A stretch of DNA of 64,000 nucleotides from an uncultured Oscillospiraceae bacterium (GTDB taxonomy: Bacteria; Bacillota; Clostridia; Oscillospirales; Oscillospiraceae), in assembly GCA_934591815.1 (NCBI GenBank), contig CAKTPV010000003.1, positions 1-64,000 on the forward strand, read 5' to 3'. This document shows, piece after piece, positions 49,991-59,054 of this stretch. Every line of letters starts with the position of its first letter. The stretch's first letter is position 1. A program made the position numbers and the translations under genes. Below the pieces are notes generated by a model. That model worked only from the letters and a program-made list of their open reading frames with translations. It was not told the DNA's origin and ran no database searches.

Positions 49991-51442
49991 TTACTTGGCG
50001 ATACGCTCCAGGATTTCGATCAGCAGCTCGGTAGTGATCTTGACATCCTCGATCTTGCAGGTTTCGTTGGGCGTATGCACATCAAGAAGCGTCGGACCAA
50101 CGGAGATCATGTCCAGGTGGGGATTCTTCTCCGCAAAGGCACCGCACTCCACGCCGGCGTGTACCGGCTCCACGATCATATCCGTGCCGGTCAGATGCTT
50201 GTAGGCCTCGCAAGCGATATGGGTCAGCTTGCTGTTGGGATTGACCGCCCAGCCGGGAACATGACCCTCGCTGTCGAAGGTAAAACCGAAGCTATTGGCC
50301 AGTGCGCTGCAGATCACACCGATCTGAGTGGCCTGATAGGCAACGCTGCTGCGGGCAAACACCGTGAAGCGCACCATATCCTCGTCCACGGACACCACAC
50401 CCAAGTTGGCGGAGCTCTCCACCAGCCCGTCAATGAACGGACTCATGGTATGTACGTTATTGGGAACCGTGGTCATCAGCCCCACCATACCATAACCAAC
50501 CTCCCCTGTCAGTACGCGGTCGGGCACGGTATCACCGAAGGTGGTGGTGAACACCATATCCGATTCGATGTTGCCGAAAGCCTCCGCAAACTCTCCACGG
50601 AAGGTTTCAATGATAGCCTTGGCCCGATCTTCCTCGGCGGCGGAAAGAACGACCGTGGCGGTGCCAAACGCGGGGATGGAGTTCTTCGCCTGACCACCGC
50701 TGAAGGAGGCCACACGATAGCTGACGCCGCCCTGCCGCAGCATTGCCAGCAGCGTAGCGATGCTGACCAGCGCATTGGCGTGGCCCTTGTTGATGCCCAC
50801 GCCAGAGTGACCGCCCAGCAGACCACTGAGGGAAATGGTCAGTGTCTTGCAGCCCACAATAGGCTTTTCCCACTCGGCCTTGTGGCTGTAGTTAAAGAAG
50901 TCGCCGCCGGCACAGGAATTGCACAGTGAGCCCAGCGTTTCCCAATCCAAATTGACCAGATAGCCGCCGTCAAGATACTTGGGGTCAATGGCGATGGAGT
51001 CCATGCCGTCTTCCTCGTTGGTGGTGAAGATGGCGCGGATGGGGCCGTGACGCAGGGTGTCGTCCTGCAGCAGGTACAGGCACATCGCCACGCCGATACC
51101 GTCATCGGCACCCAGGCTGGTGCCGTCTGCGGTCAGAGTCACACCATCGTTGATGACCTTGATGGGATCGGTCATAGGATCGTAGGTGACGCCCTCTTCG
51201 CATACGCAGACCATATCCATGTGTGCCTGAAAGATCACACGGGGTACATTCTCGCAGCCGGGGGAGGCGGGCTTGTCAATGATGATCTCATTCATGTTGT
51301 CCTTTTCCACGGCCAGGCCATGGCTCTTGGCCCACTGGAACAGATACTCGCTGACGCGCTCCTCGTGATGGGAGGGGCGGGGTACCTTTGCCAGCTCCAG
51401 AAATTCGGACAATACAATATCTAACGCTTTGTCTTTACTCAT
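49991..51442 (-). CDS. pepD: Aminoacyl-histidine dipeptidase (M20 family, PepD type)
   Basis: 483 residues from ATG 51442 (GGAGTG upstream). Zinc ligands of M20 peptidases: FQAHMDMVC (His, Asp), SLGADDGIG (bridging Asp), TTNEEDGMDS (Glu-Glu), LVNLDWE, and HAGVECGAF near the end; the dimerisation lid lies between about 205 and 385. Cleaves Xaa-His and other dipeptides in the cytoplasm. Thirteen bases downstream of the permease, the last gene of the PucR-linked operon. Confidence 0.93.
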   Translation of the reverse strand: MSKDKALDIVLSEFLELAKVPRPSHHEERVSEYLFQWAKSHGLAVEKDNMNEIIIDKPASPGCENVPRVIFQAHMDMVCVCEEGVTYDPMTDPIKVINDGVTLTADGTSLGADDGIGVAMCLYLLQDDTLRHGPIRAIFTTNEEDGMDSIAIDPKYLDGGYLVNLDWETLGSLCNSCAGGDFFNYSHKAEWEKPIVGCKTLTISLSGLLGGHSGVGINKGHANALVSIATLLAMLRQGGVSYRVASFSGGQAKNSIPAFGTATVVLSAAEEDRAKAIIETFRGEFAEAFGNIESDMVFTTTFGDTVPDRVLTGEVGYGMVGLMTTVPNNVHTMSPFIDGLVESSANLGVVSVDEDMVRFTVFARSSVAYQATQIGVICSALANSFGFTFDSEGHVPGWAVNPNSKLTHIACEAYKHLTGTDMIVEPVHAGVECGAFAEKNPHLDMISVGPTLLDVHTPNETCKIEDVKITTELLIEILERIAK

Positions 51443-51454
51443 AGCAAACACTCC

Positions 51455-52795
51455 TTACTGTGCGACGGAGCAGGCTTCCTCGATAGTCATATCGCCGGAG
51501 CCGGCCAGCTTGGTATTCTTCAGCAGGGAATAGAGGATCCAGTAGGCCACAAAGGCGATGATCACGCCGTCCAGCGCGGAGGAGAACACCGCCACCACGC
51601 CCAGCGTCTCCAGCAGTGCGAAGCCGCCGCCGATGACCCACGCGATGATGCCGATCCAGTTGATACCGCGCACGGGAGACCAGTTCTCCTTCTTGGCCTT
51701 GCAGATGACCCAGTAGTCGCAGATGACAACGCCCATGATGGGAGGCACCACCGCGCCCAGAATGCTGATATAGGTGTTCAGGAAATCCGCCAGACCTGCA
51801 ATGGCCATGAGAACGCCCAGCATACCACAGATCATGGTGACCAGAGGGCGCTTGCTGTCCTTCACAGAGAACATCTTGCAGGCAGCCAAGCCGGACATAT
51901 AGGCGTTGCCAGTGTTGGTGGTCCATGTGGCAAGAATCAGCACCAGCATAGCTACGATAGGTAGCCCCAAGCCGGCAAACATGGCAGTAACATCAAAGTT
52001 ACCTGTACCCACAGCCATAATGGCGCCCACCATAATCATCAGCAGGGCAGCCGGCATAACGCCGAGGGCGGTTGCCTTGACCACATCGCCGCGGGTCCTG
52101 CAGTAGCGGGTATAGTCAGCGTTACAGGTGGCACCCAAGGCAAACAAGCCGATAACGGTGGAGATTGCCGCAGGCAGGGGCATTAGATTTTCTGTCACCG
52201 CAGAGGTGATGTTGTTCCAGCCCGCGGCGTTGATGGAGTGAATGCCGCCGTAGGCGCACAGAATGACCAGCAGCGGGACGGCAATGTAGTTCAGTACAGC
52301 CATCCACTTCACGCCGTAAACGGCGGTGATGAACATTACCACGCCCCAAATGACGCAGCTGAGCCAGAAGGGGAATTCTGCGCCGAATTGCAGCAACAGT
52401 GTATTGAACGCCAGCGCACAGGTAGCGGTCTGCACAGCGAACCAACCTGCCTCGCAGATGAAGATAACCAGCGCCATGGTGAAGTTGGCGCCTGTCATAC
52501 CGAAGGCTCTGGTGGAACACATAGTGGCGTTCAGACCGGTGTCAGAGCCGACAATGCCGCCTAGTATCATCATAATGCAGCATACGGCAAAGCCGATGAG
52601 GGTAGCCCAGAAGATGGAGCCCATGGTCAGCGCTCCGCCGAAGATGCCGCCGACCATCAGCATGGGGATACAGATCATGGTGCCCACCCAGATGAAAGCA
52701 ATGCTCCACCAGGAGCGCTTTTCGTTGGGTTGGATCTGGGATAAGCCCTTATCCTCCTGCTTGGTTTCTGTTACAGTCGTCTTGTTTTCTTCCAT
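51455..52795 (-). CDS. NCS1-family permease (cytosine/purine/hydantoin type)
   Basis: 446 residues, twelve predicted membrane helices. Family signature near the start: PNEKRSWWSIAFIWVGTMI then IPMLMVGGIFGGALT, and GLFALGATCNADYTRYCRT in the middle. Similar to CodB-like sodium symporters for nucleobases or hydantoins. Lies between the DUF917 gene and pepD in one operon; the substrate is probably the compound that the DUF917 protein handles. Confidence 0.92.
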   Translation of the reverse strand: MEENKTTVTETKQEDKGLSQIQPNEKRSWWSIAFIWVGTMICIPMLMVGGIFGGALTMGSIFWATLIGFAVCCIMMILGGIVGSDTGLNATMCSTRAFGMTGANFTMALVIFICEAGWFAVQTATCALAFNTLLLQFGAEFPFWLSCVIWGVVMFITAVYGVKWMAVLNYIAVPLLVILCAYGGIHSINAAGWNNITSAVTENLMPLPAAISTVIGLFALGATCNADYTRYCRTRGDVVKATALGVMPAALLMIMVGAIMAVGTGNFDVTAMFAGLGLPIVAMLVLILATWTTNTGNAYMSGLAACKMFSVKDSKRPLVTMICGMLGVLMAIAGLADFLNTYISILGAVVPPIMGVVICDYWVICKAKKENWSPVRGINWIGIIAWVIGGGFALLETLGVVAVFSSALDGVIIAFVAYWILYSLLKNTKLAGSGDMTIEEACSVAQ

Positions 52796-52854
52796 GTTGT
52801 TATTCTCCTCTCCGAAATAATCTTGGATGGGGAATGCGAATGGTCACCAAAGCA

Positions 52855-52889
52855 CCGAGAGGGACAGGGACGAGCCCTGTCCCTCTCGG
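52855..52889 (-). promoter_or_regulatory. Strong intergenic stem-loop in the catabolic operon
   Basis: CCGAGAGGGACAGGG (52855-52869) pairs perfectly with CCCTGTCCCTCTCGG (52875-52889) around a five-base loop. No T-run follows on the minus strand, so it more likely protects the upstream message or partly attenuates than terminates. Confidence 0.65.
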
Positions 52890-52913
52890 AGATATATGGT
52901 AATGCGGTCAACT

Positions 52914-54023
52914 TTACTTGGTGAACGGGATGTTGCCGCCCTCATAGCCGACATTGGACAGGAAGGGCTTCCAAACGTCAAACATATTGGGATTCTTCCA
53001 CCATGCATCGGGAGCCTTGATGGCACCCAGGCAGATCTCCATACCCTCTGTGATATCGGCGTTGGTCAGAGGCTCGCCAGTAGCGGCGTTGTAGTAGCAG
53101 GTGATATCAGGCACCGTCATAATAGGCTTACCCTCATGTTCCACCAGCAGGTTCTCATTCTGGAAGTAGATGATCCACTGGCCGTCCGCGCCTTCAACGT
53201 ACACCTTGCCGTAGTCAAAGCCCTTGGCCTGCAGATTCTCCTGCTTGACGACCTTGCCGCGCGTCAGGAAACGGCATTCAATCCCGGCCTGTGCAAGTGC
53301 CTCAAAGGCGTTAGAGCCATCCTTTGCACACCTGCGCAGCTCATGACCGATCTTCTCACACAAGGTCACAGTGCCGCAGGGCAGGGACTCCTCGATGTCA
53401 CTCTTCCGAACCATCCAACCGGAGAGACCGGCGATCTGACCAAAGGCGGTGCAGATCCAGCGTCCGATCTCCTCACCCATGGGCGCGTCCTTGGCGTCAT
53501 TCAGTTCGATGGTAACCTTGTTGTTTTTGCCGTCAGCCATCGCCAAAGGAGATGTATCCAGCCCGTTGATATGCAGCAGCAGGGTGTCCAGTGCAGGCAC
53601 CGCCCGGCCCGCGCCGTCACAGTCGATAAAGGGAATGTCGTTGAGCAGAGAGATCAGCATGGGGCAGAAGGTGTTAAAGCCGCCCAGCTCCACCGGAACA
53701 GAGTATTCCAGCTTACGGGGAGGATCCATCTTGGCACCCATTTCCTTCAATGCATTGAAGGCGTTGACCGCATACTGCGAGAAGTCGACATTTTTCAGCA
53801 CGGTGGGCGCACCCATACCGGCGGTAACAGCGCCGTAAGCCTCCGGATCCATGTCGCAGGTTTCCAAAAGCGTCAGCTCCACCGGCTTTTCCGGATGGAG
53901 CTTCTTGTAGGTGTCCAGCAGATCTGTGCCACCTACCATGGCACCACCGCCGCCGCCGCCCATTAAGGTCGCGCCCCAAATGACATCAATGAGCTGTTCT
54001 TCCTTTAGAATTCGCTTTGCCAT
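52914..54023 (-). CDS. DUF917 / S-methyl-thiohydantoin-desulfurase-like protein
   Basis: 369 residues. N-terminal domain with the glycine-rich GATLMGGGGGGAMVGGTDLL and GAPTVLKN, the pattern of DUF917 (now named after S-methyl-thiohydantoin desulfurase). The C-terminal half continues VPDITCYYNAATGEPLTNAD, also typical. Family members often stand beside hydantoinases and are cytoplasmic. In this operon, after a PucR regulator and before a permease and a dipeptidase, it probably takes part in use of a cyclic nitrogen compound; the reaction is not known here. Confidence 0.88.
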   Translation of the reverse strand: MAKRILKEEQLIDVIWGATLMGGGGGGAMVGGTDLLDTYKKLHPEKPVELTLLETCDMDPEAYGAVTAGMGAPTVLKNVDFSQYAVNAFNALKEMGAKMDPPRKLEYSVPVELGGFNTFCPMLISLLNDIPFIDCDGAGRAVPALDTLLLHINGLDTSPLAMADGKNNKVTIELNDAKDAPMGEEIGRWICTAFGQIAGLSGWMVRKSDIEESLPCGTVTLCEKIGHELRRCAKDGSNAFEALAQAGIECRFLTRGKVVKQENLQAKGFDYGKVYVEGADGQWIIYFQNENLLVEHEGKPIMTVPDITCYYNAATGEPLTNADITEGMEICLGAIKAPDAWWKNPNMFDVWKPFLSNVGYEGGNIPFTK

Positions 54024-54150
54024 GTCGTGTTCCTCCGTTTTTATTTTTTTGAGAACGATATCCGTCCTGTAATAAGATTATATTGATTCTGCCTTCGGAG
54101 GTCATCGGGTGGCAAACCAAGGATTCTCCCGTTTTGTTGGCCGCGAAAAC

Positions 54151-54181
54151 AAAGAGAGACCGCATATGAAGTCTCTCTTTG
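54151..54181 (-). terminator. Terminator after the PucR gene
   Basis: AAAGAGAGAC / GTCTCTCTTT, ten-base loop, then TTTGTTTT on the minus strand. It separates the regulator from the operon it probably controls. Confidence 0.75.
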
Positions 54182-54213
54182 TGGAGTTTGCTCAATTGGA
54201 TTGTGGAAAACGA

Positions 54214-55824
54214 CTAAAGCTCCTTTAGGATGCGATAGACCGTCGCCGCCTCATATACGGCGAGGGTCGCGGGCATTTGCACCAGATCACACCGCAAAAC
54301 ACTCCGTATCTTATTAAGCCGGTAGTGTACGGTATTCTTGTGAATATATAACAGCTCCCCTGTGCTTTGCGTATTAGATTCTGCGTCCAAAAGATAGGTA
54401 CATAGCGTTTCTATCAGAATGTCCCCGTCTGCGGTATCCTTAAGTTTTCGGATCGGCAGCAGACAGCCCGTTACCGCTTCTTCGCCTCGCTTCACGTAGT
54501 CGATGCATGATTGCACATAGCGCAAATCGCTGTCTGAATAGATCTTACGCCGCGGATACACAGCACAGAGCTCTGCAAAGCAGCGTATCATCCGGTTATA
54601 TGCATCGCGGGCTTGCGAGGTGTTCTCAAGATCATCGAAGACGCAGCCGTGCGCAGCATATCCTTTCTTTTCAAGTAGTGAAACAAAGTGCTCGCCCAGC
54701 TCACGCATGTTTTCCTCGAACAGCATCCCGTCAGTCAAGGCAACAATAGAGGCACCATAGCTATCCACAATGACAACCTTATGATGATCCTGTAGATATA
54801 CCTTCAGCTTTAGGATAATGTCCAGCTTTTGGCTGGCCGTCAATTCCTGACTGGTCTGGATATCCGAAACCTGTAAGACCCACATAGTATTGACGGTGCC
54901 TATGGAAATGCACATCTGCTGCGCCAACCTTCTCATTTTAGCGGGGTCATCCGTTAATATGGCCTCGATCAACGCATCTGTGCCATCGTAGCAGGTGCCT
55001 TTGTCCCAGATGTTCAAAAATAGTGCCACCACATCCACGGCCTGCCGCAGCTTCTCATCCTCCATATAGTCAAACTCGTCCATCACCAACAGGTGCATCC
55101 CGCGATGTGTTTTGGACAGAACTGGAACATCCCAAAGCTTGAAGCATCTCCCGTCCAGCTTCATCGTTGTCATCTGCCGGGTTGTTGGCTCTCGCCGCTG
55201 CCGCAATGCTTGCAGCAGAGCATGGAAGTCCCATTGATTAGAAACCGGCCATGCTGCTGCGCCGCGCCGATCCAAATACCGGTTCGTCAGCAGCAGTGTG
55301 CAGTGCAAGCGGTCAGAAAGCAGCCGCAGGGCGGTGTTAATATTTCTCTGCTGCGGCTCCAGAAGGGCAATGCTGTTCATCAGCTCGGTGGCATAATAAT
55401 TTCCGTGCATCCGTCGGTTGTGAATATATTCCACCACATCTGTTATTACATCAGAATACCGAAAGTCCATGCGTCCAAAGGGCATGGCAATCAGCGGGAG
55501 GTTAATCTCATCCGCAACAGCGATCAGTGCCTCATCAATCCGAGGGATGAAGACCCCAACATAAAACAGGACAAGCCCTGCTGCGCCCATGCTTCGCAAG
55601 TGCCGCAAAACACTGCACTGGCGGGCAACGTCATCTTTAATGGTCACAAGAGCAGATATGATCAGCTCATTTCCGATAATTAGCTCGTTGGACAACAGTT
55701 TTGTTTCCGGCCACTCCAGTACACTGACAGAGGACACCGCGCGATCTGTTCCTTTTGCTCCGGCAATCAACTGTGCTTCACGCAGCGTGGGAAGTTTCAG
55801 GCAATCCGCAACGGTCACGTTCAT
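54214..55824 (-). CDS. PucR-family transcriptional regulator
   Basis: 536 residues from ATG 55824 (GAGGAG upstream). N-terminal PucR sensor domain (TVADCLKLPTLREAQLIAG; NELIISALVTIKDD), central GGDEF-like linker, and C-terminal PucR HTH_30 (LLYIHKNTVHYRLNKIRSVL). Regulators of this type activate purine, allantoin and amino-acid catabolic genes in response to the substrate. Placed ahead of the DUF917-permease-pepD operon, which has a TATAAT-like -10 (54082-54077) but a poor -35, as expected for an activated promoter. Confidence 0.93.
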   Translation of the reverse strand: MNVTVADCLKLPTLREAQLIAGAKGTDRAVSSVSVLEWPETKLLSNELIIGNELIISALVTIKDDVARQCSVLRHLRSMGAAGLVLFYVGVFIPRIDEALIAVADEINLPLIAMPFGRMDFRYSDVITDVVEYIHNRRMHGNYYATELMNSIALLEPQQRNINTALRLLSDRLHCTLLLTNRYLDRRGAAAWPVSNQWDFHALLQALRQRREPTTRQMTTMKLDGRCFKLWDVPVLSKTHRGMHLLVMDEFDYMEDEKLRQAVDVVALFLNIWDKGTCYDGTDALIEAILTDDPAKMRRLAQQMCISIGTVNTMWVLQVSDIQTSQELTASQKLDIILKLKVYLQDHHKVVIVDSYGASIVALTDGMLFEENMRELGEHFVSLLEKKGYAAHGCVFDDLENTSQARDAYNRMIRCFAELCAVYPRRKIYSDSDLRYVQSCIDYVKRGEEAVTGCLLPIRKLKDTADGDILIETLCTYLLDAESNTQSTGELLYIHKNTVHYRLNKIRSVLRCDLVQMPATLAVYEAATVYRILKEL

Positions 55825-56674
55825 AGGATATCTCCTCTCGGCGGGACACTTACCAACAATCGACACTTTTTCATTTTCATAGTACCAAAGTTTCTGCTGA
55901 CGGGCAATGGATTTCTGTACAATTTCTGGCCGTTTTTGTTGTTTGTGCAGCTAAAAAGCGCGTCAAAGGGCATCGTTGCTTCCGGACAATGACTGTGCAG
56001 ATGCGAGGCGTTTCTCTCGTAGAATCGTGCCGGATACAACGCGGGAGCCGGAATCGCCGATAGGTTCTCCACATTTTGATACGAATTGAAAAACAAGCAG
56101 AATCAGTAGACAAAATGCCCACAGATCCTGCCTGCTTTTAATGTGAATTCGGAGTCCGTCAATGGCACTTCAGAAAACTATCTTTTGTCACACCCACCAA
56201 AGCTTATGGTTTCACAGTACCCGTATGAGGTGTATGTATCGCTGCCAGCAGCAAATAGCTGACAACACGGCATGAGCGCAATGCCCTCAAACCGGCATTA
56301 AAACGGATGCGGCTGCGGATTCATTGTGCTCGGTATGTATTACCCCAAGAAGAGAAGCGTAAGGTAAAACTATAGGAAATGACCGCATATTCATCATAGT
56401 CACTAAAGACAAAAGATGCAGGGACGAGTGCTGATAGCTCTCGTCACTGCATCTTTTGCTTCGTGGTCTGGCTCCGGTATAGTCCATGTTGAATATATGC
56501 GAGCGTTGTCTCAGGCAAATGATAAGACATGCACTTCTTGTCTGCAAACAGTGTTCGCAGCGCAAAAGGCGTTGGCACTTTTTCGTTTCCGCAACCGGTG
56601 TGTGCGCTGAAATGTCCACTCGCAGCGAAGGCCTTTTCTATTTGTAGATCGCATCAGACACGGTGAAAGCCCTC
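55825..56674. other. 850-bp intergenic stretch without a supported gene
   Basis: Short frames only, none with a recognisable pattern or ribosome site. It holds a strong bidirectional terminator-like hairpin (56411-56457) that serves no visible gene, so it may be the remains of a deleted unit. Confidence 0.55.
56411..56457. terminator. Bidirectional hairpin in the gene-free stretch
   Basis: AAAAGATGCAG (56411-56421) with CTGCATCTTTT (56447-56457), continued by GACGAG/CTCGTC after a one-base mismatch. Confidence 0.75.
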
Positions 56675-57229
56675 TTACCTTGGCGCCGTGCAATGCGGAT
56701 AGTCCCGCAGCCGTCCGGCGTACAGCCGGGTGTGGGGCAGCTTCAGGAAGTGGATGGGCTGGACGATACGGGCGCGCAGCTCACCCGCGCCGCGCACCTC
56801 CGCGTGCAGCAGCATATCCTCCACAAATTCCGAGCAGTAGTAGCGGTTCGACCGCTTCCAGAGGATGTGGAAATACGCCAGGAGCAGGCCGCCCAAATTA
56901 TAGGAAAACTGCTTCCGCCGCGCCCACATGGCCTCCAGCGTCGCCTCCAGCGCCGCGTACCGCTCCTCGGTGATCTCCACCGCAAGGATGATGGCGGTGG
57001 TGTCGGAGAAGCGGCGAAACGTCCCTGCGTGGGGGGATTCGATGACGAAGCCGCCCCAAAAGGGGTTATAGGGGTGCCTGCGCCCGAAGGAATACATCCT
57101 CGTCAGATCCTGGGACAGACTGAGGGAGGCGTGGTTGTACTCCGCGCCGGTGATCCGCTTCAGAATACGGGACAGCATCGTACCCGTTTGTGTGATGACG
57201 ATAAAAATCTGCTTGTGCGTTCCGTTCAT
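56675..57229 (-). CDS. Permuted papain-like hydrolase (YiiX/C92 type)
   Basis: 184 residues from ATG 57229 (GAAGGAG upstream). Order of catalytic residues is permuted as in the NlpC/P60-like C92 family: His in TGAEYNHASLSL, then Cys in SNRYYCSEFVEDM. No signal peptide. Relatives cut amide or acyl bonds of peptidoglycan or lipids; the substrate here is unknown. Single gene with its own promoter. Confidence 0.82.
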   Translation of the reverse strand: MNGTHKQIFIVITQTGTMLSRILKRITGAEYNHASLSLSQDLTRMYSFGRRHPYNPFWGGFVIESPHAGTFRRFSDTTAIILAVEITEERYAALEATLEAMWARRKQFSYNLGGLLLAYFHILWKRSNRYYCSEFVEDMLLHAEVRGAGELRARIVQPIHFLKLPHTRLYAGRLRDYPHCTAPR

Positions 57230-57325
57230 AAGGCTCCTTCGCATACCGGACGGCCTGTGCGCCGCCGCGATGTGTGGGTCATTTGCGGCTCTTTCCGACG
57301 GCTCTCCCGGCAGAAAGGTGCGTCT

Positions 57326-57354
57326 ATCTTATCAATCACAGCGATGGATGTCAA
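57326..57354 (-). promoter_or_regulatory. Promoter of the C92 hydrolase
   Basis: Minus strand TTGACA (57354-57349), 17-base spacer, TAAGAT (57331-57326). A second GCCTTGACAT lies 16 bp upstream as a direct repeat. Confidence 0.72.
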
Positions 57355-57400
57355 GGCGGTTCTATGTCAAGGCCGCCTTGAAAAGTGGCGGCATACCGAC

Positions 57401-57469
57401 TTTGTGACAGTTTTGTGACACTTTCCCCGCACTTTTGCGGGGGAAGTCAGAGACTTCTTCTGATATGAT
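57401..57469 (+). promoter_or_regulatory. Activator-type promoter of the secreted repeat protein
   Basis: Extended -10 TGATATGAT (57461-57469) without a good -35. Upstream TTTGTGACA is repeated at 57401-57409 and 57412-57420, an 11-bp period typical of OmpR-family response-regulator sites. A GC-rich hairpin (CTTTCCCCGC / GCGGGGGAAG) lies between the repeats and the -10. Confidence 0.6.
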
Positions 57470-57523
57470 ACAGACAAGGTTGATACACGACCTGAATATT
57501 TCAAAGAAGGAGCGTAACATACC

Positions 57524-58261
57524 ATGAAAAAGAAAACAGTTTGGAGCCTTTTGCTGGCACTGGCAATGACGGTTACAGCCATCGGAGCATCGACTGCGGC
57601 ATTTGCCGCTGCGCCCAATCAGGCAGAGCCGCAGACCCTCATCGCTACCGAAAACGAGGATGCCATCTGGGATCAGATCGAGGCACTGGAGGAAAAAAGC
57701 GATGCCGTATTCCAGAGAAATGAAGCACTGTGGGACAAGGTAGACGAGGCCTGCAATGCCCTGCCTGATGACTACGATTTCGAGAACTTTGACGAGGCAG
57801 CGTTCATCCGCAACATGACTGCGCTGACGGAGGCGGAGAAGGAAACCCTTCTGAATGACATCAAGGAGCTGAACGAGCTGGACGCCCAGATGGAGAAGCT
57901 GTATGGACAGCTGCCCGCCTGCGACAATATGCCGCTTTACGAGAAGGCACTGGAAAAGGCCGATCCCAAGGTGCTGGACGAGATCGACACGCTGGAGCAG
58001 GAGTATGACCGCCTCTGCGAGAAGAACGCCGATCTGTGGGACAAGGTGGACGAGGCTTACTTCAACCTGCCGGACGACTACGACTTCGACAACTACGATG
58101 AGGCCGCCTTCATCCGCAGCCTGAGCTTCCTGACCGACGCGGAAAAGGACGCGCTGATCGCCGACTACAACCGTCTGGTAGAGCTTGATAACCAGCTGTG
58201 CAAGCTGTACGACACCATTTGGGGCGATACCGGCTGCGAAAGCGGCATCTGCCCCTTTTGA
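57524..58261 (+). CDS. Secreted acidic protein with two internal repeats
   Basis: 245 residues. Signal peptide with cleavage after AAFA (about residue 29). The mature protein is helical and strongly acidic, and holds two copies of one block: LWDKVDEACNALPDDYDFEN (about residues 68-87) and LWDKVDEAYFNLPDDYDFDN (about 168-187), each followed by DEAAFIR and a TxAEKxxL helix. Helical coiled-coil stretches lie before each block. Two Cys near the C-terminus (GCESGICPF). GAAGGAG upstream. No family recognised. It directly precedes a two-component system and shares the same 12-bp promoter word, so it may be its target or its sensing partner. Confidence 0.82.
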   Translation: MKKKTVWSLLLALAMTVTAIGASTAAFAAAPNQAEPQTLIATENEDAIWDQIEALEEKSDAVFQRNEALWDKVDEACNALPDDYDFENFDEAAFIRNMTALTEAEKETLLNDIKELNELDAQMEKLYGQLPACDNMPLYEKALEKADPKVLDEIDTLEQEYDRLCEKNADLWDKVDEAYFNLPDDYDFDNYDEAAFIRSLSFLTDAEKDALIADYNRLVELDNQLCKLYDTIWGDTGCESGICPF

Positions 58262-58277
58262 CGGCAAAGAGTTTTTC

Positions 58278-58286
58278 TGATATGAT
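58278..58286 (+). promoter_or_regulatory. Extended -10 promoter of the two-component system
   Basis: TGATATGAT; the 12-mer TTCTGATATGAT is identical to that ahead of the secreted protein (57458-57469). Confidence 0.5.
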
Positions 58287-58352
58287 TAACTAAATACGAC
58301 GCCGATGCTGCGCCTGTGCGCAGCATTTGGCGCTGCTTTCTAGGAGGTCACC

Positions 58353-59054
58353 ATGGGACATTCCATCTATTTGGCGGACGATGAAAAGAGCATCCGGGAA
58401 CTGCTCCATAGCTTCCTCGCAAGCGACGGATATACCGTGCGCTCCTTTGAAAGCGGTGACGCGCTGCTGGAGGCATTCCGTCAGGAGCCTGCGGAGCTGG
58501 TCATACTGGACATTATGATGCCCGGCACGGACGGCCTTACCGTGTGCCGGGAGCTTCGCTCTGTTTCCGATATTCCCATCATCCTTCTTACGGCCAAGGA
58601 CAGCGAGCTGGACTACGTTATGGGCATCAGTCAGGGCAGTGACGATTACCTCACCAAGCCCTTTCGCCCCACCATACTGCTCATGAAGGTGAGAGCCCTG
58701 CTGCGCCGGGTGGAGATGGACAGGGGGAAAACAGCGGCGGCAGTAGATGAATTGCGCTATGGAGATCTCCGCTATTCCGCTACGGAAAATGCCGTCCTTT
58801 GCGGGAATACACCTGTTGCACTGACCCAAACCGAGCTGCGGCTGCTCAGCTATATGCTGAAGCAGCCGGAAAAGGCCTATTCCCGCGAGGAGCTGCTTAA
58901 CGCAGTATGGGGCTTCGACTCGGAGGTGGAGACCCGCGTGACCGATGAAACACTGCGCCGTATCCGAAAAAAGCTGCTGCAAGCAGGCAGCACTGTCAGC
59001 GTAAGCACCATCTGGGGCTTTGGGTATAAGCTGAAGGAGGCGGAGCGCACATGA
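58353..59054 (+). CDS. OmpR-family response regulator
   Basis: 233 residues. Receiver domain with D9-D10, phospho-acceptor D53 in VILDIMMPGTDG, Thr in ILLTAKDSELD, Lys in YLTKPF. C-terminal winged helix (LRYGDLRYSATENAVLCG … VETRVTDETLRRIRKKL … WGFGYKL). AGGAGG before the ATG. Overlaps the kinase gene by four bases. Confidence 0.95.
   Translation: MGHSIYLADDEKSIRELLHSFLASDGYTVRSFESGDALLEAFRQEPAELVILDIMMPGTDGLTVCRELRSVSDIPIILLTAKDSELDYVMGISQGSDDYLTKPFRPTILLMKVRALLRRVEMDRGKTAAAVDELRYGDLRYSATENAVLCGNTPVALTQTELRLLSYMLKQPEKAYSREELLNAVWGFDSEVETRVTDETLRRIRKKLLQAGSTVSVSTIWGFGYKLKEAERT

Noticed and set aside
55821..56096. A 91-codon minus-strand gene upstream of pucR
   Set aside because: No ribosome site at its start, it runs through the pucR ribosome site, and no pattern is recognised.
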